Positions 50,826 to 59,305 of a DNA stretch of 64,000 bases are shown piece after piece. The notes under the pieces are model-generated. The model was given only the letters and a program-made list of their open reading frames with translations. It was not told the DNA's origin and made no database searches. The DNA lies in assembly GCA_934233735.1 (NCBI GenBank), contig CAKQGQ010000001.1, positions 186,001 through 250,000 on the forward strand. Direction: 5' to 3'. Both the position numbers and the translations under genes were made by a program. This stretch comes from an uncultured Clostridia bacterium (GTDB taxonomy: Bacteria > Bacillota > Clostridia > Peptostreptococcales > Anaerovoracaceae). Position 1 is the first letter of the stretch. Every line of letters starts with the position of its first letter.

Positions 50826-50900
50826 GACGGAGAAAAACGGCCGATTAGACATATCAATACAATCAACACAGTATGGCAAAAAAAGGAGTATTTTGGGGAA

Positions 50901-52238
50901 ATGAGTTTCAGTAGTTTACATTTTTTGTTTGTATTTCTACCGTCATTCTTAGTAATCTATTTTATCGTGCCTGCTGCAGGACGCAATGCGTTCCTCTTCG
51001 CAGCAAGCATGGTGTTCTATATGTTCGGAGCATGGAGCAGACCGCAGTATATCGGTCTCCTGCTCTTTTCTGTTGTCGTTAATTTTTGGATTGGAAAAGC
51101 GATAGAAAAAACTTCGCTGCCGCGACTTTTGCTGAGCGCAGGGATTGCCTGCAATCTGGCGTGGCTCTGCCTTTTCAAATATTCAAACCTGCTCATGCCT
51201 TTGGGAATCAGTTTCTATACCTTCCGAAGCATTTCTTATCTGGTCGATGTATACCGAAAAGAAGTGCCGGCGGCGCATGCTTTTGTGGATTTTGGAGCAT
51301 ATCTGACCTTTTTTCCACAGGTAATTTCCGGACCGATTGAGAAATATCGGGAAATGAGAGAGGAACTGAAAACCCGTCCGGCAAACTTTGAAAATATCGA
51401 TCAGGGTCTGAAGCAGTTTACAATTGGATTAGGCTTTAAAATGCTGCTCGCCGACCGCGTCGGAAGCTGCTGGAACGATATTGCAGCGATTGGCTTTGAC
51501 AGCATTTCGGCGCCTGTCGCATGGATGGGAATTTTTGCATACAGTTTCGAGCTGTATTTCGACTTTTACGGCTATTCGCTTATGGCAGCGGGAATCGCAA
51601 AAATGATTGGATTTGAAACACCGGACAACTTTACCCATCCGTATGAATCCGTGAGCATGACGGAATTCTGGCGCAGATGGCATATGACGCTGGGAAGCTG
51701 GTTCCGCGAATATGTCTATATCCCCCTTGGAGGAAACCGCCGCAGCATGCCGCGCGTGTATTTCAACCTTTTTGTCGTCTGGATTCTGACAGGAATCTGG
51801 CATGGCGCGGGACTGAATTTCATCCTTTGGGGGTTGTTTTTATTCGTTGTAATTGCGCTCGAGAAGGCAGGCCTGAAAAAGATAATGGAGCGAAGACGGA
51901 TTTTGGGACATCTGTATATGCTGTTTTTAATTCCGCTTTCGTGGATGATTTTTGCAATTGATGATGTAAGTCAGATTGGGCTTTATCTTACGCGTCTGTT
52001 TGACTTCGCAGGCAGTGGAAGTGAGACGGTTTTCGCCGGAGATTTTGCGAAATTCGCAGAACTTTACGGGATTCTTCTGTTTGTGTGCGCAGTATTCAGT
52101 ACTTCACTTCCGGAGAGGCTGATTGCAAGGATAAAGGACAACCTGCTCGGAACAGTTGTTTTGTTTGTGATTTTTTGGGCGTCGGTATACCTGATTTATC
52201 TGGGTCTGAGCGACCCGTTCATGTATTTTAGATTTTAG
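50901..52238 (+). CDS. MBOAT family O-acyltransferase (AlgI/DltB-like)
   Basis: The 445-residue membrane protein has about ten helices and the MBOAT core: FFPQVISGPIEKY, the FWRRWHMTLGSWFREYVYIPLGG region, and the catalytic histidine in GIWHGAGLNFILWG. It would move acetyl or other acyl groups across the membrane to a surface glycan. It precedes an SGNH hydrolase-like gene by 16 bases, the usual pairing for polysaccharide O-acetylation. It ends in TAG. Confidence 0.93.
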   Translation: MSFSSLHFLFVFLPSFLVIYFIVPAAGRNAFLFAASMVFYMFGAWSRPQYIGLLLFSVVVNFWIGKAIEKTSLPRLLLSAGIACNLAWLCLFKYSNLLMPLGISFYTFRSISYLVDVYRKEVPAAHAFVDFGAYLTFFPQVISGPIEKYREMREELKTRPANFENIDQGLKQFTIGLGFKMLLADRVGSCWNDIAAIGFDSISAPVAWMGIFAYSFELYFDFYGYSLMAAGIAKMIGFETPDNFTHPYESVSMTEFWRRWHMTLGSWFREYVYIPLGGNRRSMPRVYFNLFVVWILTGIWHGAGLNFILWGLFLFVVIALEKAGLKKIMERRRILGHLYMLFLIPLSWMIFAIDDVSQIGLYLTRLFDFAGSGSETVFAGDFAKFAELYGILLFVCAVFSTSLPERLIARIKDNLLGTVVLFVIFWASVYLIYLGLSDPFMYFRF

Positions 52239-52254
52239 AGGACTTTAGGGGAAG

Positions 52255-53073
52255 ATGAAAAATATTTGCAAATACTCTTTTACGATTTTGATTATGATAA
52301 GCTGCGTGATAGGATTCACGCTTTTTACGGTAAAGACTCTTTTTCCGGAAAATGCTTCGAAAAATATCCCGCCGGAAACGGAGAAACATACGGTCGAACA
52401 TAAAAAAAGCACGGTTAAGCCCGCTTTGCCGAAAGAGGATGCTGCTTTCACTGAGGTGAAGAAAAAGTATCTGGATGATGCTTTATTTATTGGAGATTCT
52501 AGAACCGTCGGACTCAGCGAATACGGAAAAGCAGGAAATGCTGCGTTCTTCGCAGACACGGGCATGAGTGTATTTAATATCTGGGATAAGAAAATCAAGG
52601 TGAAGGATGCCGGAACGGTTTCCTTGAAAACACTGTTATCGGAGCATAAATACGGAAAAATTTATCTGATGATTGGTATAAACGAGCTTGGCTACAATAT
52701 GGACAGGGTTATGGAGGAGTATGGCAGCCTCGTTTCTTTTATAAAAGAGAAGCAGCCTGACGCGGTTTTATTCATCGAGGCGAACCTGCATGTGGCAAAA
52801 AAGCGTTCGGACAGTGACAAATATTTTAACAATAAAAGGATTAACAAGCTGAATCGCAGAATGTCGAAATATGCCGACAACAAGACATCGTTTTATATTG
52901 ATGTGAATGAAATTTTTGACAGCAAAGCCGGAAATCTGAAAGCAAAATACACAGGCGACGGCACACATGTTTTAGGAAAATATTATAAAAAATGGATTAA
53001 CTGGATTCTAACAAAAGGCATAAATCCAACAGAGGACGAAATCGTCGACAAAAGTAGTGTCGAAACGACATAA
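52255..53073 (+). CDS. SGNH/GDSL-type extracytoplasmic hydrolase or acyltransferase
   Basis: The protein has an N-terminal membrane anchor (about residues 6-28) and an outer SGNH domain. The block I serine is in FIGDSRTVG, the block III Gly/Asn in MIGINELG, and the Asp-x-x-His in DGTHVLGKYY. The length is 272 residues. With the MBOAT gene it likely completes O-acylation of an extracellular polymer, or removes such groups. The last bases overlap the Spo0A box region of spoIIA. Confidence 0.85.
   Translation: MKNICKYSFTILIMISCVIGFTLFTVKTLFPENASKNIPPETEKHTVEHKKSTVKPALPKEDAAFTEVKKKYLDDALFIGDSRTVGLSEYGKAGNAAFFADTGMSVFNIWDKKIKVKDAGTVSLKTLLSEHKYGKIYLMIGINELGYNMDRVMEEYGSLVSFIKEKQPDAVLFIEANLHVAKKRSDSDKYFNNKRINKLNRRMSKYADNKTSFYIDVNEIFDSKAGNLKAKYTGDGTHVLGKYYKKWINWILTKGINPTEDEIVDKSSVETT
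53044..53070 (+). promoter_or_regulatory. Spo0A boxes upstream of spoIIA
   Basis: TGTCGAA at 53058-53064 is an exact Spo0A box. GTCGACA at 53044-53050 matches the reverse form at six of seven bases, and ACGACA follows the exact box. They lie 73-93 bases before spoIIAA, where Spo0A acts in Bacillus. A -10-like TATAAT is at 53104-53109. Confidence 0.65.
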
Positions 53074-53136
53074 TCTCCTAAAGACAAGACCTCTTCCCGG
53101 ATATATAATAAAGGGAGAAGTGAAGGAGGTGCCAAA

Positions 53137-53490
53137 GTGGAAGTGATTTTTAACGTCTCGGGCAATGTTTTAATTGCAGAGTTGTTCGGTGAACTTGACC
53201 ATCATGCGGCAGCGCAGATACGCGGAGACATCGATGCGGCCATGGAAAGCCATGCTGTGAAATATCTGGTTTTTGATTTCAGCAAGGTCAGGTATATGGA
53301 CAGTTCGGGAATCGGTATGGTGCTCGGAAGGTATCGAAAAATGAATGAAACGGACGGTGCGATTGCAATTGTTTCCTGTTCAGCGGCGGTGAGAAATATT
53401 CTGAATATGGCAGGGATTTTTTCGCTGATGGATTACATGGACACGAAAGAAGAAGCAATTTTGTATTTTAAGGGAAAGGAAGCATCGTGA
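53137..53490 (+). CDS. spoIIAA: Anti-sigma-F factor antagonist SpoIIAA
   Basis: This STAS-domain protein frees sigma-F from SpoIIAB when unphosphorylated. The phosphorylation site serine is in RYMDSSGIGMVLGR. The GTG start at 53137 follows AAGGAGGTG; 117 residues. It overlaps spoIIAB by one base in the order AA-AB-sigF. Confidence 0.95.
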   Translation: MEVIFNVSGNVLIAELFGELDHHAAAQIRGDIDAAMESHAVKYLVFDFSKVRYMDSSGIGMVLGRYRKMNETDGAIAIVSCSAAVRNILNMAGIFSLMDYMDTKEEAILYFKGKEAS

Positions 53491-53933
53491 TGGAAAGATT
53501 ATTCAAAGTACAGATGGAAGCGGATTTACGCAATCAGAGTCTGGCACGTTCGGTAGCGGCTGCCTATGCATCGGAGTTTGATCCTACGGTAGATGAATTG
53601 ACAGAAATAAAGACAGCGGTTTCGGAGGCTTTCAGCAATGCAGTCATTCATGGCTATCCCGAAGAAGAACAGCATGAGGGAATCGTCGAGATGGAATTTG
53701 CGACGGCGCCCGGGGCAACGCTGATTATCAAGGTAAAGGATACCGGAGTGGGAATTGAGAACATAGCGCGCGCCATGGAGCCTCTGTTTACGACGGATAC
53801 GGGAGACGAGCGTTCGGGAATGGGCTTTACGGTCATGGAAAGTTTTATGGATAAGATAAAAGTCGATTCCAAACCCGGAAAAGGAACGACGGTTACCATG
53901 ATTAAGAAGCTGGATACATACTATGAGTTTTGA
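53490..53933 (+). CDS. spoIIAB: Anti-sigma-F factor and kinase SpoIIAB
   Basis: SpoIIAB binds sigma-F and phosphorylates SpoIIAA. The GHKL ATPase boxes are seen: EAFSNAVIHGYPEE (N box), DTGVGIENI (G1) and GMGFTVMESFMD (G2). I choose the ATG at 53490, which shares its first base with the spoIIAA stop; a GTG three bases upstream is also possible. The length is 147 residues. Confidence 0.95.
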   Translation: MERLFKVQMEADLRNQSLARSVAAAYASEFDPTVDELTEIKTAVSEAFSNAVIHGYPEEEQHEGIVEMEFATAPGATLIIKVKDTGVGIENIARAMEPLFTTDTGDERSGMGFTVMESFMDKIKVDSKPGKGTTVTMIKKLDTYYEF

Positions 53934-54564
53934 TATGGAACAGCTCGCCGAAAAGCACGGCGGTCTGGTAAAATCAGTTGCACTGAAGCTTTCACGCGTG
54001 TACGGTGAGGATGCAGAGGATTTGATTCAAATCGGCTACATCGGTCTGATTAAGGCGGCGCAGCGCTTCGATGAGTCGCGGGGACTGGCATTTTCCACTT
54101 ATGCGGTTCCGATGATTACAGGAGAAATCCGCTCACAGCTTCGTGACCACGGGGCAATCAAGGTCAGCAGGTCGCTGAAGGCGGATGCGTATGCGGTTCG
54201 CAAAGCTGAAAGCGACTTTATCGCAGGGTGCGGACGTTCGCCGAAAATTACGGAACTTGCGGCAGCGGCAGGGATGTCAAAGGAGCGTGCTTGTGAGGCG
54301 CTTCAGGCGGCAGATGCAATGAAAAATTTCGAAGAATACGAGAAAGTAAGCCTTTGGACGGACAATGAAAATGCGGAAATCTCGCGGATTGACTTGAAAA
54401 CGGGATTGTCGGCGCTGCAGCCGCGGCAAAGGCAGGTAATTGTGCTGCGCTATTTTAAGGATATGACGCAGCAGCAGGTCGCGAACCTTATGGGGATTTC
54501 GCAGGTTCAGGTCTGCCGTATCGAAAAAAATACACTGAAAGCATTACAAAAGTCGATGACATAA
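53923..54564 (+). CDS. sigF: Sporulation sigma factor sigma-F
   Basis: Sigma-F is the first forespore sigma factor. The 213-residue product has DLIQIGYIGLIKAAQRFD, STYAVPMITGEIRSQLRDHG and the region 4 helix ISQVQVCRIEKNTL. It overlaps spoIIAB by 11 bases. The length is shorter than Bacillus sigma-F (255): the N-terminal region before MEQLAEKHGGLV is reduced. A terminator overlaps its last codons. Confidence 0.95.
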   Translation: MSFDMEQLAEKHGGLVKSVALKLSRVYGEDAEDLIQIGYIGLIKAAQRFDESRGLAFSTYAVPMITGEIRSQLRDHGAIKVSRSLKADAYAVRKAESDFIAGCGRSPKITELAAAAGMSKERACEALQAADAMKNFEEYEKVSLWTDNENAEISRIDLKTGLSALQPRQRQVIVLRYFKDMTQQQVANLMGISQVQVCRIEKNTLKALQKSMT

Positions 54565-54586
54565 GCAGAGTTTTCGACTTTTTTTG
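54548..54586 (+). terminator. Terminator overlapping the end of sigF
   Basis: AAAAGTCGA (54548-54556) pairs perfectly with TCGACTTTT (54574-54582) around a 17-base loop and runs into T7. The 5' arm is inside the sigF coding region. Confidence 0.85.
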
Positions 54587-54657
54587 TCTTTCTTCTCTGT
54601 ATTTGGTAAAGTTCCGATTAAAAAACATTATTTTCGCTGAAAATCGCAAAATATACC

Positions 54658-54686
54658 TTGCAAGATTGTAAAAAAAGTGCTTTAAT
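54658..54686 (+). promoter_or_regulatory. Promoter of the acyl-CoA dehydrogenase-Etf operon
   Basis: TTGCAA (54658-54663) and TTTAAT (54681-54686) are 17 bases apart. A leader of about 100 bases follows and holds a short inverted repeat (GTTATGCTTTTAACATGGGCTAAC region); no known riboswitch is recognised. Confidence 0.6.
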
Positions 54687-54792
54687 AGTAGTGTATGTTG
54701 TTATGCTTTTAACATGGGCTAACAAGTCAAAAACAGACCCCTGCCTTATGCAAAAGGAAAGGTCGTTATTAATAATTTAAGGAGGCATTTAA

Positions 54793-55935
54793 ATGAACTT
54801 TCAACTGACGAAGGAACAAGAATTCGTAAGAAAAATGGTAAGAGAATTTGCCACTAACGAAGTTGAACCTTTAGCTGCTGACATCGATAAGGAACACAGA
54901 TTCCCTGTTGAAACAGTAGAAAAAATGGCTAAGTATGGTTTACTGGGAATCCCATTCCCTACACAGTACGGCGGAGCTGGCGGAGACCACATCTCCTATG
55001 CTATCACTGTAGAAGAGTTATCCAGAGTATGCGCATCCACAGGCGTTATCTGTTCCGCTCATACTTCATTGTGCTGCTGGCCAATCTTTAACTGGGGTAA
55101 TGAAGATCAGAAGATGAAATATCTCCCTGATTTACTTTCCGGCAAGAAGCTTGGTGCTTTCGGCTTAACTGAACCTAACGCGGGTACAGACGCATCCGGA
55201 CAGCAGACAAGAGCAGAACTCGTTGACGGAAAATGGATCCTCAACGGCGCTAAGGTATTCATCACAAACGGTGGATATGCAGATGTTTTCGTAGTAATGG
55301 CTATGACAGACAAGAAAAAAGGAAACCACGGAATTTCCGCATTCATCGTAGAAAAAGGCGATGAAGGATTCTCCATCGGTAAGACAGAAGATAAGATGGG
55401 TATCTGCGCATCTTCCACTACAGAACTTATTTTCCAGAACTGCGTAATTCCTGAAGACAGACTCCTGGGCCAGGTTGGCGACGGATTCAAGGTAGCTATG
55501 AGCACACTTGACGGCGGCCGTATCGGTATCGCTTCTCAGGCTTTAGGTATCGCTCAGGGCGCATTCGACGTAACAGTTGAATACATGCAGGCAAGAAAAC
55601 AGTTCGGCAAGAAGCTTTCTCAGTTCCAGGCACTTCAGTTTGAAATGGCTGACCTTAAGACAAGAATCGAAGCTGCAAGACTTTTAGTTTACAGAGCTGC
55701 TGACATGAAGGACAAACACCTCAACTACGGCGAAGCTGCTGCAATGGCTAAATTATATGCTGCTGAAACTGCAATGGCTGTAACAACTAAGTGCGTACAG
55801 TACCACGGCGGTTACGGATATACTAAGGATTATCCGGTTGAAAGAATGATGAGAGACGCTAAGATTACTGAAATCTACGAAGGTACTTCCGAAGTTCAGA
55901 GAATGGTAATCGCTGGCAGAACTTTCAAGAAATAA
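54793..55935 (+). CDS. Acyl-CoA dehydrogenase of an Etf-coupled complex
   Basis: The 380-residue flavoprotein oxidises or reduces short acyl-CoA thioesters. The AFGLTEPNAGTDASGQQT and CQxHGGYGY-type (VQYHGGYGYTKDYPVERMMRD) segments and the catalytic glutamate of IYEGTSEVQ are conserved. It leads an operon with etfB and a ferredoxin-fused etfA, as in butyryl-CoA dehydrogenase (Bcd) and caffeyl-CoA reductase (CarC). Codons are strongly biased (GCT, ACA, TTA, ATC), unlike most neighbours, which suggests high expression. Confidence 0.93.
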   Translation: MNFQLTKEQEFVRKMVREFATNEVEPLAADIDKEHRFPVETVEKMAKYGLLGIPFPTQYGGAGGDHISYAITVEELSRVCASTGVICSAHTSLCCWPIFNWGNEDQKMKYLPDLLSGKKLGAFGLTEPNAGTDASGQQTRAELVDGKWILNGAKVFITNGGYADVFVVMAMTDKKKGNHGISAFIVEKGDEGFSIGKTEDKMGICASSTTELIFQNCVIPEDRLLGQVGDGFKVAMSTLDGGRIGIASQALGIAQGAFDVTVEYMQARKQFGKKLSQFQALQFEMADLKTRIEAARLLVYRAADMKDKHLNYGEAAAMAKLYAAETAMAVTTKCVQYHGGYGYTKDYPVERMMRDAKITEIYEGTSEVQRMVIAGRTFKK

Positions 55936-55952
55936 GGTAGGAGGAGAAACAA

Positions 55953-56759
55953 ATGGCATTTAAGATTATCGTATGCGCAAAGCAAGTTCCTGATACAAAT
56001 GTTATCAAAATTAACCCTAAAACAGGAACATTAATCAGAGACGGTGTTCCATCAATCCTTAACCACGATGATAACAACGCTCTCGAAGAAGCATTAAAAA
56101 TAAAAGACAAATATGAAGATGTAACTGTTACAGTTATCTCAATGGGACCTCCTCAGGCAACAGATCTTCTTTTCGAATGTATCGCAAAAGGTGCTGACGA
56201 AGGTATCCTCGTATCCGACAGAGCAGTTGGCGGTTCCGACACATGGGCTACTTCCAACACTCTTGAAGCTGCAATCAAGAAATGGGAAAAAGAAAACGGC
56301 CCTGCAGACTTAATCTTCGCAGGTCGTCAGGCTATCGACGGAGATACTGCTCAGGTAGGTCCGCAGATTGCTGAAAAGTTAGACCTTCCTCAGGTTACAT
56401 ATGTTGAGGAATTCAACATTGATGACAACCTTAAGGACATCACTGTTAAGAGACAGCTTGAAGACGGTTACGAATTAATCGCAATCAAAACTCCTTGCAT
56501 GTTAACTGCTATCAAGGAATTAAATGACCCTAGATACATGAACATGAAGGGTATCTTCGGCGAAAAGGATATCAAAATCTGGAACGCGAAAGATATCGAA
56601 GTAGACCTCACTAAAGTAGGTCTTGAAGCTTCCCCGACAAACGTATTCAGATCATTCACACCTGCTCCTAAGGCTCCTGGCCAGGTTATCGCAGGCGACT
56701 CTGAAAACGAACAGGCTAAGAACTTACTGATTCAGCTTAAGGGTAAGCATATCATCTAA
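55953..56759 (+). CDS. etfB: Electron transfer flavoprotein beta subunit
   Basis: EtfB holds the flavin or nucleotide between dehydrogenase and EtfA. It starts KIIVCAKQVPDTN, with the family segment AGRQAIDGDTAQVGPQIAE and a C-terminal arm ending KGKHII. The length is 268 residues. In the bifurcating group this subunit keeps a second FAD. Strong AGGAGG site; same codon bias as the dehydrogenase gene. Confidence 0.95.
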   Translation: MAFKIIVCAKQVPDTNVIKINPKTGTLIRDGVPSILNHDDNNALEEALKIKDKYEDVTVTVISMGPPQATDLLFECIAKGADEGILVSDRAVGGSDTWATSNTLEAAIKKWEKENGPADLIFAGRQAIDGDTAQVGPQIAEKLDLPQVTYVEEFNIDDNLKDITVKRQLEDGYELIAIKTPCMLTAIKELNDPRYMNMKGIFGEKDIKIWNAKDIEVDLTKVGLEASPTNVFRSFTPAPKAPGQVIAGDSENEQAKNLLIQLKGKHII

Positions 56760-56777
56760 TAGGAGGAGGAAGATAAA

Positions 56778-58061
56778 ATGGCAATTAAAATTATAAATGA
56801 TAAATGTAAAGGCTGTTCCCTCTGCGCTAAGGCTTGCCCGTTCGACGCTCTGAAGATCGTAGACAGACTTGCAATCGTAGATGAAGGCAAATGTACAAAC
56901 TGTAACGCTTGTATCGCAAAATGTAAATTTGATGCTATCGAAGCTGCTCCTGAAGCTGAAAAGGTTGACCTTTCCGCTTACAAACACATTTGGGTATTTG
57001 CAGAACAGAGACATGGAAAGATCCAGAACGTAGCACTTGAATTACTTGGCGAAGGTAAGAAGTTAGCAAAAGACATCAGCGAAGATACTCAGATCTGCGC
57101 AGTATTAATCGGTAACAACATCGACCACCTTGCTCAGGAATGTTTCGAATACGGTGCTGAAAAGGTTTACATGGTTCAGGATCCGTTACTTGAAAACTTC
57201 ACAACTGATGGATACACTAAGGTTATGAAGCAGTTAATCGATGAATACAAGCCGGAAATCGTTCTTTACGGCGCAACTCACATCGGTCGTGACTTCGCAC
57301 CTCGTATCGCAGCAAGATGCAACACCGGTCTTACTGCTGACTGTACTCACCTTGATGTTAAGGTTTCCAAGTACATCGAATTCGCGAAAGCAAACACTAC
57401 ATTAGATACATCCACATTAGACCCTAACGATCCTTCCACAGGAATCAAGCAGACTCGTCCTGCATTCGGCGGTAACCTCATGGCTACTATCATCTGCCCT
57501 AAGACTAGACCGCAGATGTCCACAGTTCGTCCTGGCGTTATGCAGAAACAGGAAAGAGAAGTTGGAGCTAAGGGTGAAATCGTTAATGTTAAACCTGATA
57601 TCAAGGCTTCTGACATCAGAATCGAAATCAAAGACATCGTTAAGTCCGCTAAGGAATTAGTATCCTTAACAGACGCTAAGATCATCTGCTCCGGCGGTCG
57701 TGGTCTTGGTGATGCTTCCGGTTTTGAACTTATCAAGCAGTTTGCTGATAAGGTTGGCGGTGTTGTAGGTGCTTCCAGAGCAGCTGTAGACGCTGGCTGG
57801 ATTGATCACTCCCACCAGGTTGGCCAGACAGGTACAACTGTTAAGCCTGAAATCTACTTTGCTTGCGGTATTTCCGGAGCAATTCAGCACTTAGCTGGTA
57901 TGCAGACTTCCAACTGCATCGTAGCGATCAACAAGGATCCGGATGCTCCTATCATGGAAGTTGCTGACTACGCTATCGTAGGCGACCTTTACAAGGTAAT
58001 CCCTGAAATCATGAAAGAATGGGATAACGCTGAAGCTCTTTACGACGCAACAACAAAATAA
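56778..58061 (+). CDS. etfA: Electron transfer flavoprotein alpha subunit with 2[4Fe-4S] ferredoxin domain
   Basis: The C-terminal 330 residues are EtfA with the FAD-binding GGRGLGDASGFELI and HSHQVGQTGTTVKPEIY motifs. The first 60 residues form a bacterial ferredoxin with cysteines 10, 13, 16, 20 and 39, 42, 45, 49 (two 4Fe-4S clusters). The total is 427 residues. The same fusion occurs in CarE of Acetobacterium caffeyl-CoA reductase and related bifurcating Etf complexes. It implies direct electron exchange with ferredoxin. A terminator follows. Confidence 0.95.
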   Translation: MAIKIINDKCKGCSLCAKACPFDALKIVDRLAIVDEGKCTNCNACIAKCKFDAIEAAPEAEKVDLSAYKHIWVFAEQRHGKIQNVALELLGEGKKLAKDISEDTQICAVLIGNNIDHLAQECFEYGAEKVYMVQDPLLENFTTDGYTKVMKQLIDEYKPEIVLYGATHIGRDFAPRIAARCNTGLTADCTHLDVKVSKYIEFAKANTTLDTSTLDPNDPSTGIKQTRPAFGGNLMATIICPKTRPQMSTVRPGVMQKQEREVGAKGEIVNVKPDIKASDIRIEIKDIVKSAKELVSLTDAKIICSGGRGLGDASGFELIKQFADKVGGVVGASRAAVDAGWIDHSHQVGQTGTTVKPEIYFACGISGAIQHLAGMQTSNCIVAINKDPDAPIMEVADYAIVGDLYKVIPEIMKEWDNAEALYDATTK

Positions 58062-58080
58062 AATTTCTATGATTTTATGA

Positions 58081-58107
58081 AAGCGGTCTCTTTGAGGCCG
58101 CTTTTTT
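58081..58107 (+). terminator. Terminator after etfA
   Basis: AAAGCGGTCT (58081-58090) pairs with AGGCCGCTTT (58096-58105) with one wobble and is followed by T6. Confidence 0.85.
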
Positions 58108-58251
58108 ATGCAGGAAATGAAGGTCTTGAATATGACATGCATAGATATACACTTTATGCATGAAAATATACACGAATGCCCTGCAAATTGTGTCAAAAAA
58201 CAATAATCAAGAAAAAAATAATATTTTTTTAATATTTTTTTGAAAAACCTA

Positions 58252-58280
58252 TTGCATTTTTATTCATTATAGTGTATATT
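58252..58280 (+). promoter_or_regulatory. Promoter of the amino acid importer genes
   Basis: TTGCAT (58252-58257) and TATATT (58275-58280) are 17 bases apart, with AT-rich sequence upstream. Confidence 0.65.
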
Positions 58281-58317
58281 TAACCATGTTGTTAGAAAAC
58301 AGCACGAAAATGCAGAT

Positions 58318-58363
58318 ACCCTTATTTGACAAGAACACGTTCATGTTTTTGCCAAATAAGGGT
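58318..58363 (+). repeat. 19-bp hairpin in the leader of the amino acid importer
   Basis: ACCCTTATTTGACAAGAAC (58318-58336) and GTTTTTGCCAAATAAGGGT (58345-58363) form a 19-bp stem with one mismatch and one wobble and an eight-base loop. No T run follows, so it is not a plain terminator. It lies 33 bases before the start codon. Confidence 0.75.
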
Positions 58364-58396
58364 AAGATAAAAAAATTTAGAAAGGACGAAGAAAAA

Positions 58397-59239
58397 ATGA
58401 AAAACTCAAAAACACTTAAGAAAATTTTAGCAGTATCACTTATTATGATTTTAACACTCTGCACGCTTACCGCTTGCGGTGGCAACGAGGCGAATACGGA
58501 CAGTCAAGGCGATGAAATGACAACACTTGTATTCGGAACATCTGCAGACTATGCACCATTTGAATTCATGTATCCGGATGAAAACGGTGAAATGGTTTAC
58601 GGCGGTATCGATGTAGAGGTTGCACAGTACATCGCAGATTACATGGGCGTAGAACTTCAGACGGAAAACATGTCCTTCAACAATCTGCTCACAGCACTCG
58701 GAAAAGGACAGTTTGACATCGTACTTGCAGATATCAAAGCAACAGACGAAAGAAAAGAAGCAGCTGACTTCTCTGACCCTTACTTGACAGAACCTGCTCC
58801 GCACTTCCTCGTTAAGAAGGAAAATGCAGACCAGTATAAGAGCTATGCTGATTTTGAAGGAAAGACAATCGGTGCTCAGACAGGAACAACGAAGCAGAAA
58901 ATGGTCGAAGCAATTCCAAATGTAAACGCTGTTTCCCTTCAGAGCGTACTTGACCTCATCAAAGAACTTTCATACGGAAAGGTGGATGCAATCCTCGTAG
59001 ATGGTTCCGTAGCACAGCAGTACCAAACAACCAATGACGATCTTGTAGCGATGACATTTGACGAGCTCGGCTCCTCCGCAGAGGTTTGCGTGGCGGTTGC
59101 AAAGGGCGACCCGAAGGGACTGCTTCCTAAGATTAACGAAGCGATTGCAAAGCTGACGGAAGAAAACAAGATTGAAGAGTTCAAGGCAAATGCAGAAGCT
59201 CTTGCAGATGTAATGCAGGAAGTTACACCTGAGGAATAG
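58397..59239 (+). CDS. Amino acid ABC transporter substrate-binding lipoprotein
   Basis: The 280-residue protein has a lipoprotein signal (lipobox LTAC) and a type II solute-binding fold of the polar amino acid family: FGTSADYAPFEF, GGIDVEVAQYIAD, DIVLADIKATDERKEAADFSDPY and GAQTGTTKQ. An ATG after AAAGGACGAAG is chosen. The substrate may be a polar amino acid or cystine; it cannot be fixed from sequence. It stops with TAG and is followed by permease and ATPase genes. Confidence 0.92.
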   Translation: MKNSKTLKKILAVSLIMILTLCTLTACGGNEANTDSQGDEMTTLVFGTSADYAPFEFMYPDENGEMVYGGIDVEVAQYIADYMGVELQTENMSFNNLLTALGKGQFDIVLADIKATDERKEAADFSDPYLTEPAPHFLVKKENADQYKSYADFEGKTIGAQTGTTKQKMVEAIPNVNAVSLQSVLDLIKELSYGKVDAILVDGSVAQQYQTTNDDLVAMTFDELGSSAEVCVAVAKGDPKGLLPKINEAIAKLTEENKIEEFKANAEALADVMQEVTPEE

Positions 59240-59305
59240 ATGGCTGAATAATAAAAAAGCCTGTAGCTTATGAATAATTGCTGATTAGTGGAAAGGAATT
59301 TATCT

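Larger units (their letters stand above)
58108..58396 (+). other. AT-rich leader region before the amino acid importer genes
   Basis: This 289-base gap has no gene. It contains a promoter (58252-58280) and a 19-bp hairpin (58318-58363), described separately. The first half is a very AT-rich stretch with T and A runs (58205-58245) that may act as an UP element. Confidence 0.6.
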
